From Natronoarchaeum philippinense (GTDB taxonomy: Archaea; Halobacteriota; Halobacteria; Halobacteriales; Natronoarchaeaceae), in assembly GCF_900215575.1 (NCBI RefSeq), contig NZ_OBEJ01000002.1:62001-126000 (forward strand): a stretch of DNA of 64,000 nt, written 5' to 3'. The notes beneath the pieces were generated by a model. The model searched no databases. It was not told where the DNA came from and worked only from the letters and a program-made list of their open reading frames with translations. The position numbers and the translations under genes are program-made. Numbering within the stretch: the stretch's first letter is position 1; the number at the start of each line of letters is the position of its first letter. Shown here piece after piece: positions 17,230-25,617 of this stretch.

Positions 17230-18723
17230 TCAGTCCGACCGAGCGTACTCCGCCAAGAACGGCGCGAACAGCGAGATGATAGAGAGTACGAGGATCGCCG
17301 CCGCGATCGGGCTGGTGTAGATGATGTCCCACGACCCGCCGGACAGTTCGAGCGACCGCCGGAGATTCGACTCGGCGATCGGCCCTAGGATCAGCCCGAG
17401 CACCATCGGCGCCAGCGGGTACCCGTCGATCCGAAGCAAGTAGCCCAGACCGCCGGCGGCGACCATCGCCCAGACATCAAAGATCCCCCCACGGAGCGCG
17501 AACGAACCGACGACGCAGAGGACGAAGATCACCGGCCAGAGGTACTTCGCCGGGAAGTTGATCAGCCGCACCCACAGGTGCGCCCCGAGCAACCCGGCGA
17601 TCAGGATGACCACGTACACGACAAAGAACCCGATGAAGATCGAGTACACGAGCGCGGTGTTGGTCTCGAACAACCCGGGGCCGGGACGGATGCCGTGAAC
17701 CATCAGGGCGCCGATGAGGATTGCCGTCACTGAGTCGCCGGGGATACCGAGAGTCAACGTCGGGACGAGCGCGCCGGCGGTGCTGGCGTTGTTTCCTGAC
17801 TCGGCTGCCGCTACCCCGCGGACGTTGCCCTCGCCAAACGGCGGGTCAGCGTCGCCGGACCAGCGTTTGGCCTCGTTGTAGGTGACGAACGCGGCGATGT
17901 CGCCGCCTGCGCCGGGAATCGCGCCGATGAGCGACCCCGCGAGACTCGACCCGAGCGTGACGCCGCGGATCTCTCGCAAGTCGCTGAGCCCGGGCGTGAT
18001 ACCGGAGATCCGCTGCGTGACGTCGACGACGCCGATCCCCTCGCGATAGCGGTTCAGCCCCTCCGCGAGTCCGAACAGGCCGATCATCACCGCGATGAAC
18101 TGGACGCCAGCGGCCAGTTCGGTGACGCCGAACGTGAACCGCGGGAAGCCGGTGTTCGGATCCAGTCCGATCGTGGCAATCAGCATGCCGAGAAGCCCCG
18201 AGATCATCCCCTTGAGGATCGAGTCGCCGCTGACGCTGGCGATGATCGTCAGCCCGAAGAAGGCCAGTGCGAAGTACTCGGGCGACCCGAACGCCAGCGC
18301 GACCTGTGCGATCTGTGGCGAGAGGAACGTGATCAGCACGACGCTGATCGCGCCGCCGACGAACGAAGCGACGGTGGCGATCCCGATGGCGCTGCCCGCC
18401 TCGCCGCGTTGAGAGAGCGGGAAGCCGTCGAAAATCGTCGCCGCGGCGCTGGGCGTCCCCGGCGTTCGGATCAGAATCGCCGGGATCGAGCCGGCGTACA
18501 GCGCGCCGCCGTAGATGCCAAGCAGCAGCATCATCCCCTCGGTCGGGCTCATCCCGAACGTGAACGAAACCAGCACCGCGACAGTCATCGTCGCGGTCAT
18601 TCCCGGGATTGACCCCATTACGATGCCGATGAACACCCCGACGACGATGAGCGTGAGGGCGAACGGCTGGAAGACGAGCGCCGCGCCGTCGAGCAGGCCA
18701 CCGAGGACGCTCACGGCGACCAC
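17230..18723 (-). CDS. tctA: tripartite tricarboxylate transporter, large permease TctA
   Basis: A 497-residue membrane protein of the TctA/DUF112 family, the main translocating subunit of TTT carboxylate uptake systems. The N-terminus (LLDGAALVFQPFALTLIVVG) and the conserved GSIPGMTATM, PGTPSAAATIFDGFP, GAIPGAGGDIAAFVTYNEAKR and LGIPGDSVTAILIGALMVHG motifs are all present, with about twelve hydrophobic helices. It starts at a GTG at 18723, inside the last codons of tctB (13-base overlap), so translation is probably coupled. Transported acid unknown. Confidence 0.9.
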   Translation of the reverse strand: MVAVSVLGGLLDGAALVFQPFALTLIVVGVFIGIVMGSIPGMTATMTVAVLVSFTFGMSPTEGMMLLLGIYGGALYAGSIPAILIRTPGTPSAAATIFDGFPLSQRGEAGSAIGIATVASFVGGAISVVLITFLSPQIAQVALAFGSPEYFALAFFGLTIIASVSGDSILKGMISGLLGMLIATIGLDPNTGFPRFTFGVTELAAGVQFIAVMIGLFGLAEGLNRYREGIGVVDVTQRISGITPGLSDLREIRGVTLGSSLAGSLIGAIPGAGGDIAAFVTYNEAKRWSGDADPPFGEGNVRGVAAAESGNNASTAGALVPTLTLGIPGDSVTAILIGALMVHGIRPGPGLFETNTALVYSIFIGFFVVYVVILIAGLLGAHLWVRLINFPAKYLWPVIFVLCVVGSFALRGGIFDVWAMVAAGGLGYLLRIDGYPLAPMVLGLILGPIAESNLRRSLELSGGSWDIIYTSPIAAAILVLSIISLFAPFLAEYARSD

Positions 18724-19208
18724 CCCACGACGCTAGGGAGGAACGGGCGTACCGGAACGAACACGCCCTCCGGGAGCGGGACGCGCAAGAACACGATGAA
18801 CGTGTAGTACAGCGCGAGCGTCACGCCGACTGCGACGACCACCGCGCGGGGTAGCGACCCGACGCCAGAGTACCACATCGCCGCCAGCAGGAAGGCGATC
18901 GTTGCCGGGACGAAGCCGATCCAAGGTAGCGCCAGCACGTAGGCGACGACGAGGCCGAACACGGCGAACACCTGCACCGCCACTTCGTGGGTGATCTCGT
19001 AGGAGCGAACGCGCGAGACGTACAGTCGCTTGCCGAGCTGTGCGAGAGCGAACGCAGCGATCAGGACGGAGATCACCCGCGGGAAGAATGCCGGGCCGGT
19101 GATGCCGGGGCCGCGGGGAAAGTCGCCGCTGACGACGAACACGCCCGCAGAGAGCGCGAGCAGCAGTACTGAACTGATCTTGTCAGTGTGTCCGATTTCG
19201 ACTGGCAT
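18711..19208 (-). CDS. tctB: tripartite tricarboxylate transporter, small permease TctB
   Basis: A 165-residue membrane protein with four hydrophobic helices (KISSVLLLALSAGVFVVSG, FPRVISVLIAAFALAQLG, VFAVFGLVVAYVLALP, AVVVAVGVTLALYYTFIVFL) and the GPAFFPRV segment characteristic of TctB. It assists the large permease downstream. I use the ATG at 19208 (MPVEIGHTDKISS); a GTG two codons earlier also works. Confidence 0.85.
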   Translation of the reverse strand: MPVEIGHTDKISSVLLLALSAGVFVVSGDFPRGPGITGPAFFPRVISVLIAAFALAQLGKRLYVSRVRSYEITHEVAVQVFAVFGLVVAYVLALPWIGFVPATIAFLLAAMWYSGVGSLPRAVVVAVGVTLALYYTFIVFLRVPLPEGVFVPVRPFLPSVVGWSP

Positions 19209-19226
19209 CGTCACCTCTCGTTCGGT

Positions 19227-19244
19227 CCGCCGATCGGTCGGCGG
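19227..19244 (-). promoter_or_regulatory. intercistronic hairpin between tctC and tctB
   Basis: A perfect 7-base-pair stem with a four-base loop (CCGCCGA TCGG TCGGCGG) lies in the gap between the binding-protein gene and the permeases. Such hairpins can stabilise the upstream message and lower permease expression relative to the binding protein. Role inferred only. Confidence 0.35.
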
Positions 19245-19326
19245 CGATCATCGCTGTTCGACCGCAGCTGGTCGCCTCGCGTCTGCGGCGACGGCGGCCG
19301 CGGTGGACGGTGCTCGACGGACGGGA

Positions 19327-20343
19327 TCACCCGCCGAGACCCAGTTCGCTGATCAGCTGTCCGAACCGCTCGTACTCGCTGTCCATGAACTGCTCGAACT
19401 CTTGGGTATCCCGGTAGACCATCCCGAACCCGTTGTCCTGCATGAACTGCTGGAACTCGTTGGATTCGTAGACCGAGCGGTAGGAGTCGTGGAGTTGCCC
19501 GACGATCGCCTCGTCGACCCCAGTCGGGACGCCGATAGCCCGCCAAGCGCCCATCGAGAAGTCGTATCCCGACTCCTGAAGCGTCGGAACGTCCGGGAAC
19601 AGCGGGTGGCGCTCCTCACCGAAGAACGCCAGCATCTCCAGCGGACCGTCTTGGACCTGCGGGGCCACTTCCGCCGCGCTGGAGGTGGTGGCCTCGACCT
19701 CGCCAGAGAGCACCGCTTCGGTCGCCGGCGCCGCGCCGTCGTAGCCGATGTGATCGAGTTCGATCCCGGCCTCGCGGGCGAACCCGGCGGCTGATAGGTG
19801 CCAGATCGCTCCCTGCCCCGAGTTCGACACCCTGATCTCGCCGGGGTTGTTTTCGGCGTAGGTGACGAACTCCTCGAGCGTGCCGTAGGGCGCGTCTTGG
19901 TGGACCGTCAGCGACGCCGGATCGAAGTTGTACTGCATCACGCCGGCGACATCGTCGGGACTGATGTCGGCGACTCCGAGATGGTCGATCGTGCAGATTT
20001 CGACCGTCAGGACCCCCACGGTGTGCCCGTCTGGCTCGGCGTTCGAAATGGCGTTGAACCCGACGCTCCCCGAGCCACCGGTCTGGTTGGTGACGAACGC
20101 CGAGGCGTCGAGTTCGTCCTGCACCATGTCGGCCAGCGCTCGCGCGGTGCGGTCGGTGCCGCCGCCTTCTGCCCACGGGCAGATCATTTCGATGTCCTGA
20201 GACGGGAACGACTCGGGATCGCCACCACCACCGCCGCCGTCGTCGGGCGTGAGCTGATCGGTGCAGCCGGCTAGTCCGACGAGAGCCCCCCCGCCGGCCG
20301 CCTGCAGAACTGTCCGTCTGTCGAACCGCTTGCGGTCAGTCAT
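19327..20343 (-). CDS. tctC: tripartite tricarboxylate transporter substrate-binding lipoprotein TctC
   Basis: A 338-residue extracytoplasmic solute-binding protein. It has a twin-arginine motif (FDRRTVLQAAGG) followed by a lipobox LAGC, so it should be Tat-exported and lipid-anchored. A glycine/aspartate linker precedes the mature domain, which has family signatures IEMICPWAEGGGTDRTARAL, NQTGGSGSVGFNAI, and SNSGQGAIWHLSAAGF. It captures a carboxylate for TctBA encoded downstream; a 118-base gap separates it from tctB. Upstream, GGGGGAGACAG precedes the ATG by a few bases and may act as a ribosome-binding site. An AT-rich promoter lies at 20375-20395. Confidence 0.9.
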   Translation of the reverse strand: MTDRKRFDRRTVLQAAGGGALVGLAGCTDQLTPDDGGGGGGDPESFPSQDIEMICPWAEGGGTDRTARALADMVQDELDASAFVTNQTGGSGSVGFNAISNAEPDGHTVGVLTVEICTIDHLGVADISPDDVAGVMQYNFDPASLTVHQDAPYGTLEEFVTYAENNPGEIRVSNSGQGAIWHLSAAGFAREAGIELDHIGYDGAAPATEAVLSGEVEATTSSAAEVAPQVQDGPLEMLAFFGEERHPLFPDVPTLQESGYDFSMGAWRAIGVPTGVDEAIVGQLHDSYRSVYESNEFQQFMQDNGFGMVYRDTQEFEQFMDSEYERFGQLISELGLGG

Positions 20344-20439
20344 CTGTCTCCCCCATGACTAGCATCGTGGATTATAGCTATTAATTGTTATAGTGTTCCG
20401 AGCCGGGATGAACGCCGTCTGCACGAATCCGATGCCGAA

Positions 20440-21381
20440 TTAACGCCGCACCACGTCGACGCGCACTCGCTCTCCGATCTCGAACGATCGGTCGGGACAG
20501 ATCAGCTTCGCGCCGAACTCGTCGCGGGCGGCAAACAGCGCGATGCCGGTGATCGGCTCGCCGTTTGCCAGCACGGTTACGTCGTCCCAGTCGACGTGGC
20601 GATCCGCCGCGGCACCGACGAGCGAAGCTCGGCGAGCCCCGTCTCGCAGGCTCGACAGGACGCCGACGCGGTCGCCAGCCAGCGCCACGGCCCGTTCGCT
20701 CTCGGACGCCGCGGTCGATCCGGCGCCGGCAACGCTCAGCGCTGCTTCGGCGTCCGCCGACAGCAGCCCACCGCCCTCGTAGTGCGGGAAGCCGCCGTCG
20801 AGGGCGCCGAGCGGTCCGCCGTCGATACTTCTTGCCGCCATCCCGACGAATCGCTCTCCGGGCGCCGGGTGTGCTGGCTCGTCGAGGACGACGAACGTCT
20901 CGCCCCGGTCGACGACGCGGCCGGTGCCGTCCCACGCCAGCGGTTCGACGCCGACGGCCGGTTCGACGCGCAGGGAGCCGGCGGCGCGGTAGGGGTTCGC
21001 GTCAGGCGGCCGGAAGCCCAAGTGGATGTGGTTTGGCACCCACGGCGCGAAGAAGCCGGCCCGGACTAGTTCGCCGAGCGGATCCCCCACCGCGACGATA
21101 TCGCCCGGTTCGACGGCGGGATCGACGTGGAGGAGTCTCGCGAGGCGGTCGCCGCAGTCGATCACGATCAGGTGGTCGTGCTCGGCGGCATAGGGCTTCG
21201 GCGGCGCCCGCACGGTTCGCGTGTCAACTACCTCGCCGGCGACGGGGCTCGGCGCCGTCGTTCGGTCGGCCTCGGGATACAGGTCGATTGCACAGCCCCG
21301 GTCGTGGGCGTCGAACGGCGAGTTGTACAGCGAGAACCGCCGGTAGCGCGCGAGCACCGACTCGGGAAGCGTGACGGCCAT
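20440..21381 (-). CDS. conserved haloarchaeal protein with M23 peptidase-like N-terminal segment
   Basis: A 313-residue soluble protein. Residues 30-125 resemble the lysostaphin/M23 barrel: AIDLYPEADRTTAPSPVAGE, HDHLIVIDCGDRLARLLHVD, GDIVAVGDPLGELV and NHIHLGFRPP. Two histidine-containing strands are in plausible metal positions, but the first H-x(3)-D pair is not clear. The second half is a separate domain of unknown function with DDVTVLANGEPITGIALFAA near the end. Haloarchaea lack peptidoglycan, so a cell-wall peptidase role is unlikely. Divergent from the lipoate ligase-like gene. Confidence 0.6.
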   Translation of the reverse strand: MAVTLPESVLARYRRFSLYNSPFDAHDRGCAIDLYPEADRTTAPSPVAGEVVDTRTVRAPPKPYAAEHDHLIVIDCGDRLARLLHVDPAVEPGDIVAVGDPLGELVRAGFFAPWVPNHIHLGFRPPDANPYRAAGSLRVEPAVGVEPLAWDGTGRVVDRGETFVVLDEPAHPAPGERFVGMAARSIDGGPLGALDGGFPHYEGGGLLSADAEAALSVAGAGSTAASESERAVALAGDRVGVLSSLRDGARRASLVGAAADRHVDWDDVTVLANGEPITGIALFAARDEFGAKLICPDRSFEIGERVRVDVVRR

Positions 21382-21419
21382 CGGACACGCTTAGGGGCCG
21401 GGGGTGCTTAGTCTCGGCC

Positions 21420-22121
21420 ATGCGCGTGCTCCGCGGGCGCGCCGCGACGCCCGAGGCCGACCGCGATGCCACCGCCGAGTTGCTGGAACGGGCTGGCGAG
21501 ACGGGCGAGCCGGCCCTGCGCGTCTGGCGACCGCACCGACAGATCGCGTTCGGGCGTCGTGACGCCACCGCCGAGGGGTACGACCTCGCGCGCTCGATCG
21601 CACGCGAGCACGGCTTCGAGCCGATCGAGCGAAGCGTCGGCGGCCGGGCGGTCGCCTACACCGGCACGACGCTGGCAGTCGCACACGCTCGCCCGATCGA
21701 GGACGTTCGGCAGGGTCTCGAAGAGCGCTACGGCGACGCCCTCGACCGGCTCGGCACCGCGCTGGGGCGCCTCGGCGTCGACGCCGAACCGGGCGAGCCG
21801 CCGAACTCTTTCTGTCCGGGCACCCACTCGCTGCAGGTCGCGGGGCGTAAGGTGGCTGGCGTCGCCCAGCGCGTCAAACAGAACGCCGCGCTCGTCGCCG
21901 CCGTCGTCGTGGTCGACGGTCGGAAGGAGATCGCAGACGTACTCGACCCGATCTACGACGCGCTGGACGTGCCGTTCGATCCCGACACCGTGGGGAGCGT
22001 GGCGGGCGCCGGCGGGCCGGCCGATCCCGAGCGGGTCGCCCGGACGATCGAGGACGCTATCGCCGGGGACCGCGCGACGACGGTCGAATATCTCTCGGAG
22101 TCGCACTTCCGAGACGTTTAG
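21420..22121 (+). CDS. lipoate-protein ligase A family protein
   Basis: A 233-residue member of the biotin/lipoate ligase fold. Indicators are PALRVWRPHRQIAFGRRDA (the substrate-binding RxxHxQ region), ERSVGGRAVAYTGTTLAVAH (the RRxxGGGxVxH-type motif, here with YTG in place of the histidine), NSFCPGTHSLQVAGRKVAGVAQR (conserved lysine and glycine) and a C-terminal helix. It probably attaches lipoate or a related acyl group to a carrier protein; octanoyl transfer is also possible. It ends 24 bases before the dihydroorotase start and is likely co-transcribed. Confidence 0.75.
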   Translation: MRVLRGRAATPEADRDATAELLERAGETGEPALRVWRPHRQIAFGRRDATAEGYDLARSIAREHGFEPIERSVGGRAVAYTGTTLAVAHARPIEDVRQGLEERYGDALDRLGTALGRLGVDAEPGEPPNSFCPGTHSLQVAGRKVAGVAQRVKQNAALVAAVVVVDGRKEIADVLDPIYDALDVPFDPDTVGSVAGAGGPADPERVARTIEDAIAGDRATTVEYLSESHFRDV

Positions 22122-22145
22122 GGGCTCGCCCCGACGAGAGCGAGT

Positions 22146-23483
22146 ATGCTCATCGCCAACGCCACGCTGCCGGACGGCCGCGAGCGCGACGTCCGGATCG
22201 CCGACGGGCAGATCGACGCCGTCGAGCCCTCGCTCTCGGGCGAACCGGACATCGACGCCGCGGGCAAGCGCCTGTTCCCCGGCGCGCTCGACGTGCACGT
22301 CCACTTCCGACAGCCGGGCTACTCGCACAAGGAGACGTGGGAGACGGGGTCGAAAAGCGCCGCCGCGGGCGGCGTGACGACGGTCGTCGACCAACCAAAC
22401 ACCGATCCGGCGACGGTCGACGGCGCCGGCTTCGACGAGAAGGCCGACCTCGCGGCGGCGTCGTACGTCGATTACGGCATCAACGGCGGCGTTACGGCCG
22501 ACTGGGATCCCGAGGAGTTGTTCGATCGGCCGCTGTTCGCGCTCGGCGAGGTGTTTCTCGCGGACTCGACCGGCGACATGGGGATCGACGCCGACCTGTT
22601 CGCCGACGCCGTTGCGCGATGCGCAACCAGCAATCGGAACGCGAAGCGTTCCGATGACGCCGCCGCGCGGGCGGCCGAGCACGACGTGACCATCACCGTC
22701 CACGCCGAGGACGCCGACCTGTTCGACTCGTCGGTGGAGGGTGTCGACGCCGGCGGCGCGGGCCGGGACGCCGACGCCGATCTCTGGAGCGCGTTCCGGG
22801 CCGCCGAAGCCGAGGAGGCCGCGGTCGAGCGCGCCGTCGAGGTCGGCACCGGACAGGGGACGGCCGTTCACATCGCCCACACCAGCACCCCCGAGGGGAT
22901 CGACGCGGCCAGCGCCGGCGGCGCAACCTGCGAGGTGACGCCCCATCACCTCTTTCTCTCTCGTGAGGACGCCGACGAACTCGGAACGTACGGCCGGATG
23001 AATCCGCCGCTGCGATCCGAAGAGCGCCGCGAGGCGGTCTTCGAGCGCGTCCGGGACGGAACGGTCGATATGATCGCCACCGACCACGCGCCCCACACCC
23101 GCGAGGAGAAGGATGTCGGGCTCTGGGACGCGCCCAGCGGCGTCCCCGGCGTCGAGACGATGCTCCCACTCTTGCTTGAGGAGGCCCGGCAGGGGACGCT
23201 TTCCTACGAGCGCGTCCGGGACCTCATCGCCGCCAATCCCGCCGACGTGTTCGACCTGCCGAACAAGGGTCGGATCGAGGAAGGCCGGGACGCCGATCTC
23301 GTGCTGTTCGATCCCGAGGACGCCCGCGAGATCCGCGGCGAGGACCTCCACTCGAAGTGCGAGTGGACGCCGTTCGAGGGCCGACAGGGCGTGTTCCCCG
23401 AGTTGACGCTCGTGCGCGGCGAGGTCGTCTACCGCGACGGCGAGTTCGGCGATGCCGTCGGCCGGAACGTCCGGGAGCGATAG
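22146..23483 (+). CDS. pyrC: dihydroorotase
   Basis: A 445-residue cyclic amidohydrolase that closes carbamoyl-aspartate to dihydroorotate in pyrimidine synthesis. Zinc and substrate motifs are complete: LDVHVHFRQPGYSHKE (HxH), TITVHAED, VHIAHTSTP, and MIATDHAPHTREEK with the catalytic aspartate. FEVTPHHLFL-type VTPHHL is also present. Codons 156-170 come from a 45-base insertion of two DNA hairpins that reads through in frame and adds residues (VARCATSNRNAKRSD) just before the HAED strand. The active-site motifs around it are intact, so the enzyme may still work. Confidence 0.92.
   Translation: MLIANATLPDGRERDVRIADGQIDAVEPSLSGEPDIDAAGKRLFPGALDVHVHFRQPGYSHKETWETGSKSAAAGGVTTVVDQPNTDPATVDGAGFDEKADLAAASYVDYGINGGVTADWDPEELFDRPLFALGEVFLADSTGDMGIDADLFADAVARCATSNRNAKRSDDAAARAAEHDVTITVHAEDADLFDSSVEGVDAGGAGRDADADLWSAFRAAEAEEAAVERAVEVGTGQGTAVHIAHTSTPEGIDAASAGGATCEVTPHHLFLSREDADELGTYGRMNPPLRSEERREAVFERVRDGTVDMIATDHAPHTREEKDVGLWDAPSGVPGVETMLPLLLEEARQGTLSYERVRDLIAANPADVFDLPNKGRIEEGRDADLVLFDPEDAREIRGEDLHSKCEWTPFEGRQGVFPELTLVRGEVVYRDGEFGDAVGRNVRER
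22611..22655. repeat. in-frame double-hairpin insertion within pyrC
   Basis: Two perfect hairpins, GTTGCGC-GAT-GCGCAAC (22611-22627) and ATCGGAACGC-GAA-GCGTTCCGAT (22633-22655), are separated by CAGCA. The total is 45 bases, exactly 15 codons, and starts on a codon boundary. The encoded residues are basic and polar, in contrast to the acidic surroundings, which marks them as an insertion. The same architecture (two hairpins with three-base loops) occurs at 28946-28994. Confidence 0.75.
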
Positions 23484-23555
23484 CTCGCGCGGACGCCGCG
23501 GCGTCGGTCGGTAATCGCTCTATAACTAACCCGGCCCGGGCGGACGCTCACGGTG

Positions 23556-24350
23556 ATGGTCGCCCACCTGCCGGAGACGCTCTGGCGCAGCGCGACGCAC
23601 TACGTTCGGAAGCGCCGCGACACGCCGACCGGCCCCTCGTCATCGGAGCTGTTCGAGTCGATTCTCTCGGAGTACGACGAAGAAACCGTGTTCGTCCACG
23701 CCGGGCTGAGCGACGTTCGCGCGGCCTTCGGCGGCGATCCCTACGAGTTCCTGCTCGACCGCCTCGACGCCGAATTCGAATCGATCCTGACGCCGGGCTT
23801 CACCCAGTCGTTCCGCGAGACGGGCTACTTTCACCGCGCCGAGACCGAGCCGGCCGTGGGTGCGTTTTCGAGCCTGCTGTTCGAGGACGCCGACTACCGC
23901 ACCCGCGATCCGCTCCACTCCATTCTCGTTCGAGGCGAGTACCGCTTCGAGGATCGGACCCACCGCGACACGTTCGCGCCGGCGGGCTGTTTCGGCAAGC
24001 TCAATGACGACGGCGTGCGCATCCTCAACGTCGGGACGCCGTGGCTCGTCTCGACCCAGCTCCACTACGTCGAGCGCGTGCTGGACGTGCCCTACACTCG
24101 GACGATGGAGGTCGAAGGCACCGTCGAGTACGCCGACGGCGACCGCGAGGAGATCGTCCAGCGAAACTACAGCAAGAACAAGTACGTCTACTACTGGAAT
24201 CGGCTGGGCATCCAACGCGACCTGATGACCGAGGGCGTCCTCGACGTGTACGACCTCAACGGCCTGTCGGTGCTCTCGGTCCGGGCCGACGACCTGCTTG
24301 ACACGCTGGAACCGAAGATCGAGGCCGATCCGTACTATCTGGTGCGCTGA
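23556..24350 (+). CDS. AAC(3)-fold N-acetyltransferase family protein
   Basis: A 264-residue protein of the antibiotic N-acetyltransferase AAC(3) fold. Family features are ETVFVHAGLSDVRAAFGG, ILTPGFTQSFRETGYFHR, the promoter-of-catalysis region RTRDPLHSILVRG (in place of the usual R-S-x-H-P-x-x-S), and VRILNVGTPWLVSTQLHYVE. In prokaryotes many members acetylate sugars or polyketides rather than aminoglycosides, so a role in surface glycan modification is as likely as drug inactivation. Start ATG 23556; a GTG lies one codon earlier. Monocistronic, 72 bases after pyrC. Confidence 0.75.
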   Translation: MVAHLPETLWRSATHYVRKRRDTPTGPSSSELFESILSEYDEETVFVHAGLSDVRAAFGGDPYEFLLDRLDAEFESILTPGFTQSFRETGYFHRAETEPAVGAFSSLLFEDADYRTRDPLHSILVRGEYRFEDRTHRDTFAPAGCFGKLNDDGVRILNVGTPWLVSTQLHYVERVLDVPYTRTMEVEGTVEYADGDREEIVQRNYSKNKYVYYWNRLGIQRDLMTEGVLDVYDLNGLSVLSVRADDLLDTLEPKIEADPYYLVR

Positions 24351-24371
24351 TCCGGCGCCGAGCCGATCGGC

Positions 24372-25124
24372 TCAGTCGTCGGCGGTCAGGTCGTGCCCGC
24401 ACTCGGGACACTCGGCGTGGTCGTGGCGCAACTCGGCGCTCGACTCCCGAACGTCTCGCATCACCGCCGAGATCCGGTCTTCGGCGTCGAGTTCCTCCTC
24501 GACCGTGAGATCGACGCCCTCGACCTCCAGCAGGAACTTTGCGACCTCGGTGGCTTCATACATCACGTCGTCGAGCTCCTCGGCGGTGAAGAAATCACAC
24601 ATCGCGCCGTAGAGGAAGGTCGCGCCGGCCTTTCGGACCTTCTCCTCGAACGACGCTCGGGCCTGATTGACCGCTTGGGGCGTGTACGTGTCGGTCATGA
24701 AGGGCACGAGATCGGGCAGGTTCTCGCCGATCTTGGTCATCTCGACGCCGGTCTCGGTCCGGAAGTCGGCACACAATCGGGCGATCGCCCACTCGCGGGC
24801 CGTCACGTACGTTCGATCCCGGAGGAACTCGTTGACCCGCTCGTACTGCGCGCCGTCCATCTTCTTGAAACGGGCGTACTTCTGCACGTCCGGCGGCACG
24901 TCGGGGCTGTCGTCCGCGCTGGACGCCGCCTCGGGGTCGGGCACGGAGGGCTGGGCCGCAGTGGCGTCGTCGTCTGACGACGCAGCGGCGTCCGTCTGGG
25001 TGTCGACCTCGGTCGAATTCTCGTCGTCTGTCGACGCCTCGGGGTCCGCGGCGTCGTCTCGCTCGTCGGCGCGGTCGGCAGAAAGATCGTCCTCGGCGCC
25101 GGGCGTCGGCGACTCGTCAGTCAT
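24372..25124 (-). CDS. conserved haloarchaeal protein (DUF5806-like)
   Basis: A 250-residue protein. The first 80 residues are a low-complexity acidic, Ser/Ala/Asp-rich tail that is probably disordered. The conserved core begins VQKYARFKKMDGAQYERVNE and runs through DRTYVTAREWAIARLCADF, LPDLVPFMTDTYTPQAVNQA and FLYGAMCDFFTAEELDDVMY. The C-terminus has a CPECGH zinc-knuckle half. I recall this core as the DUF5806 family of haloarchaea; function unknown. Start taken at ATG 25124 (MTDESPTPGAEDD). Confidence 0.75.
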   Translation of the reverse strand: MTDESPTPGAEDDLSADRADERDDAADPEASTDDENSTEVDTQTDAAASSDDDATAAQPSVPDPEAASSADDSPDVPPDVQKYARFKKMDGAQYERVNEFLRDRTYVTAREWAIARLCADFRTETGVEMTKIGENLPDLVPFMTDTYTPQAVNQARASFEEKVRKAGATFLYGAMCDFFTAEELDDVMYEATEVAKFLLEVEGVDLTVEEELDAEDRISAVMRDVRESSAELRHDHAECPECGHDLTADD

Positions 25125-25248
25125 GTCGAGACGTTGCTGTGGCCGCCTCAAAAGCGTTGTCGTGGGGGCATCAGAGTCGTTCGCGGCGTCGCCTCGCTCC
25201 GAGCAATCAGCACAACTGTTTTGATGGGGGCACGAAAATCTCCACCCG

Positions 25249-25617
25249 ATGAAGGTACTGCTCGGGATCGGAGGGAGCGACGAGTCCCAGCGCGCCCTCG
25301 ACGAGACGGTGGCGCGCGCCGCCGAGACCGACGACGAACTGACGATCGCCATCTTCGAGAAGCCCGGCGCGGAGCGCGACCCCGACGAGACCGAGACCAC
25401 CGCACGCGAGCGACTGGACGAGGCGGGCGTCGACGCGACGATCCGGCACGTCGATGGCGATCCGGGGAGCCGACTGGTACAGATCGCCGAGGCCGAGGAG
25501 TTCGACCAGCTCGTCATCGGCGGCGGCGAAGTGAGTCCGATGGGGAAGATCCAGCTCGGATCGGTCACCGAATTCGTGCTGTTGAACGCGCAGGTCACGG
25601 TCAAGCTGGTACGATGA
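25249..25617 (+). CDS. short UspA-like universal stress protein
   Basis: A 122-residue protein beginning MKVLLGIGGSDESQRALDET, as in UspA domains, with the second half LVQIAEAEEFDQLVIGGGEVSPMGKIQLGSVTEFVLLNAQVTVKLV. The ATP-binding G-x2-G-x9-G-S/T pattern is altered (GGGEVSPMGKIQLGSVT), so nucleotide binding is plausible. It is shorter than the usual 140-150 residues. Its stop overlaps the ATG of the following acetyltransferase (ATGA), so the two are translationally coupled. Confidence 0.8.
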   Translation: MKVLLGIGGSDESQRALDETVARAAETDDELTIAIFEKPGAERDPDETETTARERLDEAGVDATIRHVDGDPGSRLVQIAEAEEFDQLVIGGGEVSPMGKIQLGSVTEFVLLNAQVTVKLVR

